Shown piece by piece: positions 47,432-56,074 of a stretch of 64,000 nucleotides of DNA (position 1 is the stretch's first letter; every line of letters begins with the position of its first letter). The notes under the pieces are model-generated. The model saw only the letters and a list, made by a program, of their open reading frames with translations, searched no databases and was not told the origin of the DNA. This DNA is from GM7GCV1 sp965222065. GTDB taxonomy: Bacteria > Pseudomonadota > Gammaproteobacteria > Pseudomonadales > GM7GCV1. The position numbers were made by a program, and so were the translations under genes. The DNA is taken from the NCBI GenBank assembly GCA_965222065.1, contig OZ244933.1:1116001-1180000 (forward strand), in the 5' to 3' direction.

Positions 47432-48913
47432 TTAAAAAGTGCTGGCGCCGGTGGCTTCCATCAACCGATAGGCCAGGTGACGCCACCAGGTCTCGTCCGC
47501 ATAAACATCATAGGCCACAGTAAACTGACGCCCCTCCAGGTTGGACCAGCGCATCTCAAACCAGTCTTCAACATTTTTAATTACTTCAGACTCACTGCCA
47601 GCAACATACCGAACACTGGTCTCCAGGTTCAGATTATCCAGATTACGTCTGGTAAAGTTGGCCGAGCCCAAAACCAGGTGCGCCGTGCCCTGATTAACTG
47701 AACCCTGACCAAATTGAGCCAGCAATAGTTTGCTGTGGCACTGCTCGCCATGAGTATCGCACCAGCGAACCGGCACCCCCATGGAATGGAGTTCGTGGGC
47801 AGTCTGGCGATTGGGAATGCCATTTTTGGTGCGGCCAAAGGCATCCTTACTGGGGTCGAGCAGCACACGCATCTGAACACCGCGTTGATAGGCATCTTTA
47901 AGCGCCCGCATGATTTGCCGGTCAGAAAGGTAGAATACAGCAATATCCAGCCGGTCTCCCGCGTCCGTGGCCTGAATGCTGTCCAGCAATGCCTGTTTGA
48001 TGGCGCGCTCGGTCACAACTTCCAGGGTGTCGCCCTGCCCCTCATCGACATTGAACTCTTTCGGGTCTATCTCAATGCCTGGCTCCGGTCCGCCGGACAT
48101 TTCCAGTACAGCAATCTCCGATTCCAGCAGATCCGCGACTGCGGGACCGGAAAACCGCAGGGCCACATTGCTGTGGGCACTACTGCCATCATGTGGGTTT
48201 GCCGAGGTCACCAGACCAACATACTGATCGCCCTGGTCTGCGATTACGACCTTGCGGTGGTTGGCCTTGAAATTAAGCAAATTGAGATAGGTCCTGACCG
48301 AAACGCGCCCCTGCCCTACCGGATTAGGGAGCAGGTTGCCTATGCTGTTTCCCCAATATCCCAGAAACGTTCGCCAAATTGGCGAGTAGACCAGGTTGCT
48401 ATCCCGCAAAGCCCTTAATTTGGTGAAGGTCACGGAAATGCCTGCCGCTTCGAGTTCGGAAAAGTGGTCGGATTCCAGCCCTCCATAAAGATGATTAAAG
48501 GGATCCGTAATCAGAAAAATCTGCATTTGGGGATTCTTTTGTTTTTGCGCGATCAGTTGACGGGTTAGCTCATCAGAAAGTGCCCTGTGTCGTTCCGGTA
48601 CTGCCCCCTGAAAGTCGTTATACAGAAACATATCGAGCAGTAAAAAACGTTCTGCGGAATCGATGATGGCAAAGACTTCATCAAAAATGCGTTGCTGAAA
48701 ATGCCGCGTTTCGGATTCACCATTCGCTGAATGACCATCGACGTAGGTCAGGTCAGCCAGGAACTCTACATCGCTGACCGCTCGAGGCTGCCCCTGATAA
48801 GCCAGCCCCTCCGGCAAGGGTTTGTAACTGTGATATAGCCCCATACCCACCACTAGCAAACACAGGCAAGCCGATATTCGCCGGATGATCTTTCTTCGCC
48901 TGTTTTTGGACAC
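47432..48913 (-). CDS. Phospholipase D-like (cardiolipin synthase-like) protein
   Basis: A 493-residue protein with a basic N-terminus and one membrane anchor (I-S-A-C-L-C-L-L-V-V-G-M-G-L). It has two PLD domains with H-x-K motifs: N-H-R-K-V-V-I-A-D in the first half and C-H-S-K-L-L-L-A-Q in the second. Each is followed by a G-S/T-A-N segment (V-T-S-A-N-P, L-G-S-A-N-F-T-R-R). PLD enzymes of this shape transfer phosphatidyl groups or hydrolyse phosphodiesters at the membrane; the exact substrate is unknown. GTG 48913 is chosen because AAGGAG lies six bases upstream; GTG 48934 would engulf it. Confidence 0.88.
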   Translation of the reverse strand: MSKNRRRKIIRRISACLCLLVVGMGLYHSYKPLPEGLAYQGQPRAVSDVEFLADLTYVDGHSANGESETRHFQQRIFDEVFAIIDSAERFLLLDMFLYNDFQGAVPERHRALSDELTRQLIAQKQKNPQMQIFLITDPFNHLYGGLESDHFSELEAAGISVTFTKLRALRDSNLVYSPIWRTFLGYWGNSIGNLLPNPVGQGRVSVRTYLNLLNFKANHRKVVIADQGDQYVGLVTSANPHDGSSAHSNVALRFSGPAVADLLESEIAVLEMSGGPEPGIEIDPKEFNVDEGQGDTLEVVTERAIKQALLDSIQATDAGDRLDIAVFYLSDRQIMRALKDAYQRGVQMRVLLDPSKDAFGRTKNGIPNRQTAHELHSMGVPVRWCDTHGEQCHSKLLLAQFGQGSVNQGTAHLVLGSANFTRRNLDNLNLETSVRYVAGSESEVIKNVEDWFEMRWSNLEGRQFTVAYDVYADETWWRHLAYRLMEATGASTF

Positions 48914-49037
48914 TCCTTTCTCCTTCAAGCCCACAGAAGCACCTTGAAACTTGTATCACAAGAATCAATATTCATAGGATACTGGCGTTATATTTACACA
49001 ATAAATAGTGACGCATTAATTCAGTGGTTACTGCAAG

Positions 49038-50012
49038 ATGGAATTTAAGGACTATTACAAAATACTTGGCGTCGAGCCCGATGCGGAAAAAGCAGATATC
49101 AAGTCAGCCTACCGCAAGCTGGCGCGCAAATATCACCCGGATCTGAATCCCGGCAAAGAAGCGGAAGACAAGTTCAAGGAAGTCGCTGAAGCCTGGGAAG
49201 TACTGGGCGAAAATACCCGACGGGCCGAATACGACGAGTTGCGTCGCTATGGCGGACGAAGACCGGAAAGTGGCTTTGAACCGCCACCGGGTTGGGAATC
49301 CCATGCCAGTGGATCTTCACATCACTTTACTGGCGACTTTTCCGATTTTTTTAACGACCTGTTTGGCGGCGGTTTTCGTGCCGAAACCCATGGCTTTGAC
49401 TCAGGAATGGGCAGGGGTATGGGCAATGGAACCCGGGGTATGCGCGGCCAGGATGTCGAGATTGAAATGCCCGTTTTTCTTGAGGAGACGCTCAAGGATC
49501 AGAAAAAGCCGGTGAATTACGAAATGCCGGTCATTGAAAATGGTCAGCGGGTTCATCGTCAGAAATCTCTCAAAGTAACGATTCCTGCCGGGGTGACAGA
49601 AGGTGAGCGCATTCGTGTTCGTGGCCAGGGTATTCCCGGGAGCGGAGGCGCGCCGGACGGCGACCTCTATCTGCACATTCGCCTGGTGCCCCATCCCATG
49701 TTCGATGTCGAAGGAAACAACATTTCCGTCGTCATCCCCATAGCCCCATGGGAGGCCGCGCTGGGCACCAAAATTAATGTACCCACATTGGAAGGCGATA
49801 TCAGCCTGAGCATTAAACCCGGAAGTCAGTCCGGCCAAAAGTTGCGCATCAAGGGCAAAGGGCTGATATCCAGACAAGGGCGCGGTGACCTTTTTGCCAT
49901 ACTGAAAGTCGTTATGCCTGACAAGAAAGGTGAAGACATCAACCAGCTATGGCAAGAGCTGTCAGAAAAAGCAGCCTTTGATCCACGGGCACAGTGGAGG
50001 AAAGTCAAATGA
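49038..50012 (+). CDS. cbpA: DnaJ-family co-chaperone, curved DNA-binding protein CbpA
   Basis: A 324-residue type II J-protein. The J-domain occupies residues 1-70 with the H33-P-D motif, followed by a Gly/Phe-rich linker (about 80-140) and C-terminal substrate-binding domains (V-T-I-P-A-G-V-T-E-G-E-R-I-R-V-R-G-Q-G). There is no cysteine-rich zinc domain, unlike DnaJ. CbpA stimulates DnaK and binds the nucleoid. It is co-transcribed with its modulator cbpM: its TGA overlaps that ATG. Confidence 0.95.
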   Translation: MEFKDYYKILGVEPDAEKADIKSAYRKLARKYHPDLNPGKEAEDKFKEVAEAWEVLGENTRRAEYDELRRYGGRRPESGFEPPPGWESHASGSSHHFTGDFSDFFNDLFGGGFRAETHGFDSGMGRGMGNGTRGMRGQDVEIEMPVFLEETLKDQKKPVNYEMPVIENGQRVHRQKSLKVTIPAGVTEGERIRVRGQGIPGSGGAPDGDLYLHIRLVPHPMFDVEGNNISVVIPIAPWEAALGTKINVPTLEGDISLSIKPGSQSGQKLRIKGKGLISRQGRGDLFAILKVVMPDKKGEDINQLWQELSEKAAFDPRAQWRKVK

Positions 50013-50317
50013 GCGTAAGTATTCTGCGCATTAGCGTGCATGAACTTTGCGAACAGGAATGTATTTCGGTAGAGCAGGTACACCATATTGTCGAACACGG
50101 TATTGCGCGTCCGGTCAGTGGAAGCACTCAGCAAGACTGGGTTTTTGATAGCAAGACGGTTGTCTGGGTGCGCAAAGCCCTGCGTCTTCGACAGGACCTG
50201 GAACTCGACTGGCTTGCTACGTCCATGCTGATAGACTTGTTAAGACAGCGAGATAGGTTACAGGATGAGAACCGGCGACTACGCCATCAGCTGGAGCGCT
50301 TTTTACAGGAAGAGTAG
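50009..50317 (+). CDS. cbpM: Chaperone modulator CbpM
   Basis: A 102-residue MerR-like protein without the full dimer arm. It binds the CbpA J-domain and inhibits its co-chaperone and DNA-binding activities. Features seen are an N-terminal winged-helix-type V-H-E-L-C-E-Q-E-C-I-S-V-E-Q-V-H-H-I-V-E-H-G-I-A and a C-terminal coiled coil (L-R-Q-R-D-R-L-Q-D-E-N-R-R-L-R). Start ATG 50009 with GAGGAAAG upstream; the frame open from 49994 is ignored. Confidence 0.93.
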   Translation: MSVSILRISVHELCEQECISVEQVHHIVEHGIARPVSGSTQQDWVFDSKTVVWVRKALRLRQDLELDWLATSMLIDLLRQRDRLQDENRRLRHQLERFLQEE

Positions 50318-50433
50318 CTGACTCTTTACAATAAGAGTAACTGCCTCTAGCGCACAAAAATTGTTATTTTCCGGAAGTCGGTATTGGAAACACTTTCAAT
50401 CGATCGGCAAAACGCAAGACGGGAGGACAGACC

Positions 50434-50661
50434 ATGCCTTACCAACGCAACTCCGAACTACCCAAAGGCGTGAAGAACAATGTACCGCCTCATGGCCAGA
50501 CCATCTATCGCAAAGCATTTAATTCCGCGTGGGACGAATATAAAGACAGCAAGGACCGGCGCGATGATGCCAGCCGCGAAGAAGTATCGCACCGGGTCGC
50601 CTGGGCTGCCGTAAAAGAGGTGTACCACAAGGAAGGCGATCAATGGGTCAGGGACAACTGA
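50434..50661 (+). CDS. chaB: ChaB-family protein
   Basis: A 75-residue protein with the ChaB core: P-Y-Q-R-N-S-E-L-P-K-G-V-K-N-N-V-P-P-H-G-Q-T-I-Y-R-K-A-F-N-S-A-W-D-E-Y, and the C-terminal R-V-A-W-A-A-V-K-E-V-Y. ChaB was named for proximity to the chaA cation antiporter in E. coli, but its action is unclear; no chaA is near here. ATG 50434 has GGGAGG upstream. A 30-bp palindrome follows 10 bases after the stop. Confidence 0.93.
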   Translation: MPYQRNSELPKGVKNNVPPHGQTIYRKAFNSAWDEYKDSKDRRDDASREEVSHRVAWAAVKEVYHKEGDQWVRDN

Positions 50662-50671
50662 CCTGTAAGCC

Positions 50672-50701
50672 GGGGTCAGAGTAAAATTTTACTCTGACCC
50701 C
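50672..50701. repeat. 30-bp palindrome, copy 3
   Basis: GGGGTCAGAGTAAA arms with TTTTACTCTGACCCC on the right, in the 49-bp gap between the convergent chaB and glucosidase genes. Confidence 0.9.
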
Positions 50702-50710
50702 ACTTTGAAT

Positions 50711-52885
50711 TTAGTTGGCTAGCCTCAGCGTTTCACCAAAACTTCCGGTAACCGTTTTCACTCCATCATCGGTAATAAGCCGGATCTGTAACTGCTCGAT
50801 CTCCGCCGGGTAATCGCCGCCGTTTTTTTCGGCCCTTATTTCGACAACATTGCCTGAGCTGGCGGCCGTAAACTCAATCAGTGCGTACTCACCATTCTGG
50901 TAACCATAGCCATCACCGGCATCATGATATAACTGCCCCTGCGCCTGGCCATTGGCATCAAGCGAGACGTAAAGTGTAAGGTTTTCTACCGAGTAATCGT
51001 CCGTACTCTGAATGACATCACCGGCCGGAACAATGGCACCATCACGAATTCTCAGTTCTGGCTGAAACTCGTCGTCACTGTCTATATCCACAAGGGAGAT
51101 CTGGCGCCATGCACCCTCAGGCATCGCTGGCTTGTCTGCCCATTGCGGAATCACCATAAGATCCGACCCAAACAGAAAGGAACGATCCTCGCCACGTATA
51201 CCGGTGTCTGTCACGTCGGCAAAAAACGTTGGCTGCATGACGGGGATACCTGTTTCCGAGGCATGATAAAACTGGGTATATAAATAAGGCATCAGGCGGT
51301 AGCGTCGCTCCAGCGCCACACGGCTGGCCTCTTCCACTTCCGGCCCAAAGGCCCAGGGTTCCTGATCGTCACTCTCGATTGCGGAGTGGGCACGAGCAAA
51401 TGGATAGAAAGCGCCGATAGCCATCCAGTGCCCGAACAGCTCCGGCGAGGCATTGCCAATAAACCCGCCAATATCCGGGCCGTTAAAGGGCTGACCTGAT
51501 AAGCCCAAATTCAGCGACATGGGAACGGAAAGCCGAAGATGTTCCCAGGTGGAATTATTATCCCCTGTCCAGGTAGCGGCATATCGATGGCCGCCCAGAT
51601 AATTGGCACGAGTCAAAATAAACGGACGCTTGTCCGGGTTGGCGTTAACAATCCCCTGACGCGATGCTCTAACCATCAACATGCCGTAGATGTTGTGATA
51701 ACGAAGGTGACTGTCGGCAGGCAGCGGTTTGCCATTGGGGGTTAAACGCAATCCACCGGCGTGGAGGTTATCTTCAGGGACAGAGCCATCCGGGCCGGTA
51801 AAGTCTGCAGGCTCGTTCATGTCGTTCCAGACCCCGTCGATATCCATGGCCATAAAGTCCCGGTACAACTCACTCCACCATTCGGCAGTTGTTTGCTGGG
51901 TGTAATCGGGAAAGACGGTAGGGCCGGGCCAGACTTCACCTTCATAGACCTCGCCTTCACTGTCCTTCATCCAGACGTCCAGCTCGGTTCCGGTGTCATA
52001 GACAAAATAGCCCTCCTCGATACCCACACCCGGATCAATCATCCAGACACCTTTCATTTTGTGCTGGTGCAAGTAGGCATTCATGGCTTTGGGGTCTGGA
52101 TAGCTTTCATGATCAAAAGTGAAAACCTTGAAGTCATCCATGTAATCGATATCAAACCAGAGAACATCGATAGGAATCTCTTTTTCGCGAAAGGTATCGA
52201 CAATCTCTTTGGCACGGCTTTCAGGATAGTAGGAGTATCGCGATTGCTGGAAGCCAAGGCTCCAACGAGGCGGCAGGGGCATCTTTCCGGTCAGGTCTGC
52301 AAGGGTTGATAACACCTCTTGCGGGGTTTCGCCCTCAATAACCAACACCCGGAACGGCGGCCCCTCGGAACTGAAAGTGATATCGTCGCTCATACTGAGC
52401 GTTTGCTTCCAGGTGTTGTCAGCGAGAACACCATAGGCACTGCCATCCGGCCGCACTGCCAGCACCCAGGGATGCGATTGATAGAGTTTTGCACCATCAT
52501 CCCGGCCATAACCGTAGTTGTCGGTATTCCAGAGAATCTGGCTACTCCCCTTACGCAGCAATCGGTTTAACGCTTCGCCCCCACCGTAAAGATTGGTCGA
52601 GCTGTCTACTGCCACCCTCGCCATGGGCTGGCCAAATGCTGAAGAGAAGTCAACACGGATCTTCCAGTCTGCGGGCAGTGCGCCAATTTCCTCGGGTTCT
52701 TCCAGTAGGGCAAATGAAGGCAGGTTGGCATCGGCATCAAAATTATCAGGATAAAAAATGGCCACGTTATCGCGTATCAGCGCAGCTCGCTCCGCTGCCG
52801 TGGCACTCATGGTCAATAAGCAAAGAAATAGTATTAAGCCCGTCCCAAGAGCGCCTGGCCGGCGCAAGTCTGTTGTTTTTTTCAT
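50711..52885 (-). CDS. Exported glycoside hydrolase family 31 (alpha-glucosidase-like)
   Basis: A 724-residue secreted enzyme. A signal peptide (L-G-T-G-L-I-L-F-L-C-L-L-T-M-S-A-T-A-A) is followed by an N-terminal beta-sandwich with Y-G-G-G-E-A-L-N-R. The catalytic barrel has P-P-R-W-S-L-G-F-Q-Q-S-R-Y-S-Y-Y, the GH31 nucleophile D355 in G-V-W-N-D-M-N-E-P, and acid/base D in W-T-G-D-N-N-S-T-W. Substrates of the family include alpha-glucosides and alpha-xylosides. It probably acts on oligosaccharides outside the cytoplasm, which would fit the exported sugar genes at 44134-47356, though these are not one operon. Confidence 0.93.
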   Translation of the reverse strand: MKKTTDLRRPGALGTGLILFLCLLTMSATAAERAALIRDNVAIFYPDNFDADANLPSFALLEEPEEIGALPADWKIRVDFSSAFGQPMARVAVDSSTNLYGGGEALNRLLRKGSSQILWNTDNYGYGRDDGAKLYQSHPWVLAVRPDGSAYGVLADNTWKQTLSMSDDITFSSEGPPFRVLVIEGETPQEVLSTLADLTGKMPLPPRWSLGFQQSRYSYYPESRAKEIVDTFREKEIPIDVLWFDIDYMDDFKVFTFDHESYPDPKAMNAYLHQHKMKGVWMIDPGVGIEEGYFVYDTGTELDVWMKDSEGEVYEGEVWPGPTVFPDYTQQTTAEWWSELYRDFMAMDIDGVWNDMNEPADFTGPDGSVPEDNLHAGGLRLTPNGKPLPADSHLRYHNIYGMLMVRASRQGIVNANPDKRPFILTRANYLGGHRYAATWTGDNNSTWEHLRLSVPMSLNLGLSGQPFNGPDIGGFIGNASPELFGHWMAIGAFYPFARAHSAIESDDQEPWAFGPEVEEASRVALERRYRLMPYLYTQFYHASETGIPVMQPTFFADVTDTGIRGEDRSFLFGSDLMVIPQWADKPAMPEGAWRQISLVDIDSDDEFQPELRIRDGAIVPAGDVIQSTDDYSVENLTLYVSLDANGQAQGQLYHDAGDGYGYQNGEYALIEFTAASSGNVVEIRAEKNGGDYPAEIEQLQIRLITDDGVKTVTGSFGETLRLAN

Positions 52886-52917
52886 ATCACCCGCCTCGAA
52901 AATAGTTTTCTAAATAG

Positions 52918-53595
52918 CTACACAGCGTCTATCGAAAGACTCAGAACCCGGCTAATTTGCGCCAGACTCAGCCCCGACTCTTCCATCCACTGGTTGTAGG
53001 CTTCCTGGACGTTTCTCATGGCCGCCTTGCCGGTAGGGAATTTATCAATCACCCCGGCATCAATCAGCGCAGCGGTGCCATCCCTGCCAAGCACAAATCC
53101 GGATTTGCCCAAACGCCTTAAAGCGTATTGCGGGGTCAACCCACCCAGGCGTGAACCGCGTTTTTTCAGCAAGTCGAGAAGACCAATATAATCCTGGTCC
53201 GGCCAGTCGCCAATCATTTTGCCAAAGGAACCGTATTTACTGGACAGCTCAAACACCATGACGGCGTTGTCCCGCACGGTGGTAATTTTTTGGCGATTGC
53301 GAACGATGCGCTCATCTTCGGCAAGCCGGTCGATATCTTCGTCAGACATGTACGCGCAGCGCATCACATTGAATTTCCAGAATGCTTCTTCAAAGCCATC
53401 CCATTTGTGCTCAATGATCTTCCAGACAAAGCCGGCATTAAATACGCCACGAGTCATTTCAGCCAGATAGCGGTCGTCAGGGATATTTGCCAGTTGTTTG
53501 GGCGTTTTCATAGGCAGCCGGATCATTTTTTCCAGCTCTTTTGCGCCGCCCTTGCGTTTGGCCGCGCGATCATAAATTTCAACGAATGGCTTCAA
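52918..53595 (-). CDS. DNA-3-methyladenine glycosylase I (Tag)-like protein
   Basis: A 225-residue soluble protein resembling the COG2818 helix-hairpin-helix glycosylases, which remove alkylated adenine in base-excision repair. Matching segments are M-T-R-G-V-F-N-A-G-F-V-W-K-I-I-E-H-K-W-D-G-F-E-E-A-F-W-K-F-N, D-E-R-I-V-R-N-R-Q-K-I and V-R-D-N-A. The Cys/His zinc site of E. coli Tag is not evident, so it may be a variant. The start is TTG 53595 with a GGGG site upstream; the first ATG would cut the domain. Confidence 0.75.
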   Translation of the reverse strand: MKPFVEIYDRAAKRKGGAKELEKMIRLPMKTPKQLANIPDDRYLAEMTRGVFNAGFVWKIIEHKWDGFEEAFWKFNVMRCAYMSDEDIDRLAEDERIVRNRQKITTVRDNAVMVFELSSKYGSFGKMIGDWPDQDYIGLLDLLKKRGSRLGGLTPQYALRRLGKSGFVLGRDGTAALIDAGVIDKFPTGKAAMRNVQEAYNQWMEESGLSLAQISRVLSLSIDAV

Positions 53596-53710
53596 GAAAA
53601 CATCCCCGTGAATAAAACAGAAAACGCAGTCTATAGCTTTGCTCTCACGGGGTCACAGGTTTATCCGGCAGGTCACTGCTTTTTTATTCGGTAAATATTT
53701 TTATTATTTT

Positions 53711-53772
53711 GAATCCACCCGGACGGCTGTCTCGTCAAATTAATAACCCTTACAAACATGGAGACAGTCCAG
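53711..53772 (+). promoter_or_regulatory. ECF-type promoter region, copy A
   Basis: GAATCC (53711-53716), a 16-bp spacer and CGTC (53733-53736), followed by AAATTAATAACCCT and ATGGAGAC before the start codon. It is nearly identical to 54266-54328 in both the promoter-like elements and the leader. Confidence 0.65.
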
Positions 53773-54039
53773 ATGAAAAGCCTTACCAATGTATTAATCA
53801 GCCTTGCCCTTGTGTTCAGCGCCCACCAGGTTATTGCCCAGGACACAGGATCCCGTAACGAGTTGCAGGAAGTCACTGCGAAGCCCTCCGTTGAAGAATC
53901 ACGATACGGCTACGTCGCACCAAACGAAGCGGTAAACCATACTGCTTCCGGTTGCTGGTCAGACTACCTTCGCGATCTTTATCAACAGGATGCTGAAGCT
54001 TATAGAGCGGATATGTTTGCCACACGAATCGAAGAGTGA
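53773..54039 (+). CDS. Small exported protein, putative ECF regulon member
   Basis: An 88-residue protein with a signal peptide (S-L-T-N-V-L-I-S-L-A-L-V-F-S-A-H-Q-V-I-A) cleaved before Q-D-T. The mature part is about 65 residues, acidic, with one cysteine (S-G-C-W-S-D-Y), and not recognised. Start ATG 53773 is preferred over ATG 53758 because GGAG lies between them. The signal peptide start (M-K-S-L-T-N-V) resembles that of the 54329 gene (M-K-N-L-V-N-I), so leader and promoter were duplicated together. A strong terminator follows. Confidence 0.75.
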   Translation: MKSLTNVLISLALVFSAHQVIAQDTGSRNELQEVTAKPSVEESRYGYVAPNEAVNHTASGCWSDYLRDLYQQDAEAYRADMFATRIEE

Positions 54040-54120
54040 TCATTACCATCATTCAGATCCCATGTGAGCAGCATCAAACAGGTCATTACCCCCCAGGGTC
54101 TCTGAAAGGAACCCCACCTG

Positions 54121-54159
54121 GCGCGCGCTACCCCCAAAGGTCTGCGCGCGCTTTTTTTT
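54121..54159 (+). terminator. Rho-independent terminator
   Basis: GCGCGCGC (54121-54128) pairs with GCGCGCGC (54144-54151), a 15-nt loop, then eight Ts. It ends the 53773 gene and separates it from the second ECF-type promoter copy. Confidence 0.92.
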
Positions 54160-54265
54160 GAATCAAAAAATATTTGCAGAATGGCATCTTCCCCACACAT
54201 GATATGGCTCTGTGGGCCTGTGGAAATCACGACTCCAGTAAAAAAATAAATTTTTTAATTTTTTT

Positions 54266-54328
54266 GAATCCAGAGTGGATGCTGTCTCGTCAAATTAATA
54301 ACCCTAACAAAATATGGAGACTATCCAG
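54266..54328 (+). promoter_or_regulatory. ECF-type promoter region, copy B
   Basis: GAATCC (54266-54271), 16-bp spacer, CGTC (54288-54291), then the same AAATTAATAACCCT and ATGGAGAC leader as copy A. This promoter would drive the 54329 gene and the ECF sigma factor downstream, giving autoregulation. Confidence 0.65.
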
Positions 54329-54841
54329 ATGAAAAACCTAGTAAACATTTTTCTTTGTGTAATGCTGGCATTCGGTGCTAGCGCTGTGTTGGCACAGAGT
54401 GGTGGCTCAAGCCATATTCCGGCAGATGTTGCTGCAGAATTGAGTCGCGGCGGCATTAATATCCACCCCAGTGAATCTGGCGTGGTTCCGGTTATTGCCA
54501 TCCTGTCTGTTTTTGGCACACCGGTACTGATTACCGGGATTATTGTCCTGGGTTGGTATAACCGTCAGAAGCGCCGTATGTCTCTGCTGGAAAAAATTGT
54601 GGAAAGCGGTCAGCCCATTCCGGAAGGATTGCTTAATGGCGAAATGGATGGCGCCCCGAAAAATGCCAGCCTGAGAAAGGGTGTGGTATCGCTGGGCGCA
54701 GGTGCCGGTATCGTTATCTTCGGCTTCTTTGTCAGCCATACGCTGATGGCTATCGGTGCAATTCCCGTGTGCATGGGACTGGCTTACCTGCTGCTGTGGA
54801 AGCTCGAAAACAAGTCTGACGAAACATCCGACACCATTTAA
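54329..54841 (+). CDS. Membrane protein with signal peptide (DUF6249-like)
   Basis: A 170-residue protein. Signal peptide L-V-N-I-F-L-C-V-M-L-A-F-G-A-S-A-V-L-A is cleaved before Q-S-G-G. A span at about 58-78 follows, then a cytoplasmic-type R-Q-K-R-R-M-S-L-L-E-K-I-V-E-S-G-Q-P-I-P-E-G-L-L segment, and two spans. The L-E-K-I-V-E-S-G-Q-P-I-P motif is typical of small membrane proteins found with ECF factors, which I associate with DUF6249. ATG 54329 has GGAG upstream. It precedes the ECF sigma gene by 30 bp. Confidence 0.78.
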   Translation: MKNLVNIFLCVMLAFGASAVLAQSGGSSHIPADVAAELSRGGINIHPSESGVVPVIAILSVFGTPVLITGIIVLGWYNRQKRRMSLLEKIVESGQPIPEGLLNGEMDGAPKNASLRKGVVSLGAGAGIVIFGFFVSHTLMAIGAIPVCMGLAYLLLWKLENKSDETSDTI

Positions 54842-54871
54842 AGCAACGACAGTCAAAGGCGAATTCGCCCC

Positions 54872-55420
54872 ATGGTCTCTGACAAGAACCTGATCGAGCG
54901 CGTGCTGATTCACAAGGACCGGCACGCGTTTGATCAGTTGATCAAGCGACACCAGTCCACCTTGCGCTATTCACTGCGCCAGTGGACTTGCTGGGACGAA
55001 GCATTGGCTGATGATCTGGCCCAGGACACATTTTTACGGGCTTATCAGTCGCTTTCGAAGTTTCGTTTTGAGTCCACTTTTTCTACCTGGTTGTATCGTA
55101 TTGCCTATCGAATCTTCCTGGATCATCAAAAAAGTGCCTCAACCAGACATCTGGAATATGTCGGCGATGACTGGCAGGAAGAAGCCGGGCACTCGGAATC
55201 AGAGCCAAGTGACCAGGCGGATCTTCACCGGGATCTTGCAAGAGCGATGCAAGCACTATCCCCGGATCAGCGCGCAGCCGTACACTTGCACTTGCATCGC
55301 CAATACTCGCACCAGGAGATTTCCGATATCATGGAAATCCCGCTTGGTACTGTTAAAACACATATTAATCGGGGGCGCCAACTGTTGGCCGAAGCTCTCG
55401 AAGACTGGCGCGGAGAATAG
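54872..55420 (+). CDS. ECF RNA polymerase sigma factor
   Basis: A 182-residue group IV sigma factor. Region 2 has F-D-Q-L-I-K-R-H-Q-S-T-L-R-Y and D-D-L-A-Q-D-T-F-L-R-A-Y-Q-S-L-S-K-F, with S-T-F-S-T-W-L-Y-R-I-A-Y-R. Region 4 has L-S-P-D-Q-R-A-A-V-H-L-H-L-H-R-Q-Y-S-H-Q-E-I-S-D-I-M-E-I-P-L-G-T-V-K-T-H-I-N-R-G-R-Q. It is followed after three bases by a two-span membrane protein, a likely anti-sigma factor. The two GAATCC-N16-CGTC promoters upstream are plausible targets. Confidence 0.93.
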   Translation: MVSDKNLIERVLIHKDRHAFDQLIKRHQSTLRYSLRQWTCWDEALADDLAQDTFLRAYQSLSKFRFESTFSTWLYRIAYRIFLDHQKSASTRHLEYVGDDWQEEAGHSESEPSDQADLHRDLARAMQALSPDQRAAVHLHLHRQYSHQEISDIMEIPLGTVKTHINRGRQLLAEALEDWRGE

Positions 55421-55423
55421 ACT

Positions 55424-55768
55424 ATGAATACTGACAAAATTGACCAACTGTTTGCCAATGTCCGGGACTCCGAACCCTACATGCCCACACAAGAGTTTGA
55501 AGAGCAACTATCTGAGCGCCTGGACAAACTTGAGTGGCCACCTGTCTGGCTGCGTATTGGCATACCTGTCCTGGGTGTATTTATCGGCATCCTTTGTGGC
55601 TTGTTCATCCTGACCGGGATCGGCGGCCCGGGCTACGCAGGCCAGCTTTTTAATTCGCTGGTGATGTCCGCACTTGGCATGCCCATCTGGGGCGCTGCCC
55701 TGATCAGCCTGCTGGTGACGGCCACATCCCTGATCAGTGCCAAAAAATACATGCTGGGTACAGTGTAA
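55424..55768 (+). CDS. Small membrane protein, putative anti-sigma factor
   Basis: A 114-residue protein with a 40-residue N-terminal cytoplasmic helical part (D-K-I-D-Q-L-F-A-N-V-R-D-S-E-P-Y ... F-E-E-Q-L-S-E-R-L-D-K-L) and two membrane spans (about 43-65 and 83-105). The position three bases after the ECF gene and the topology suggest that it holds the sigma factor at the membrane. No named anti-sigma domain is recognised. Confidence 0.7.
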   Translation: MNTDKIDQLFANVRDSEPYMPTQEFEEQLSERLDKLEWPPVWLRIGIPVLGVFIGILCGLFILTGIGGPGYAGQLFNSLVMSALGMPIWGAALISLLVTATSLISAKKYMLGTV

Positions 55769-56074
55769 AAAACCGGATCACCGACCGATCGTTTGTTTAT
55801 TGCTATTCAGTAAAAAGCTGCCCCCAGGCCTTTTATTTACCGGATTTGCCCATATCAAGGGACACTGATGCGGTATCCCGTGCTCAAAACAGGTTTTAGG
55901 CTTGATGCCTGTCCTGCTCGAAGCTAGGATGCCGCCTTCCTGTCTGATGGCACGTGCCATTTGGACGCTGCCATGAAGCAGCAATCATAGTTGAAGATGA
56001 TTAACCGGCTTTTGCCCCGGTTAAGGAATGATTGAACAACCCCCTCAGCAACAGCAACACTCCCAGAGGTATAG
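55769..56074. other. 306-bp intergenic region without a gene
   Basis: No credible gene. A perfect 8-bp inverted repeat TTAACCGG (56001-56008)/CCGGTTAA (56017-56024) lies about 50 bp before the Old Yellow Enzyme start. It could be a repressor operator or a structured leader; no T-tract follows. Confidence 0.5.

Noticed and set aside
50711..52885. GH31 gene as part of the mutarotase/ThuA/lactonase operon
   Set aside because: It is on the opposite strand and separated by five unrelated genes. Only a functional, not an operonic, link is possible.
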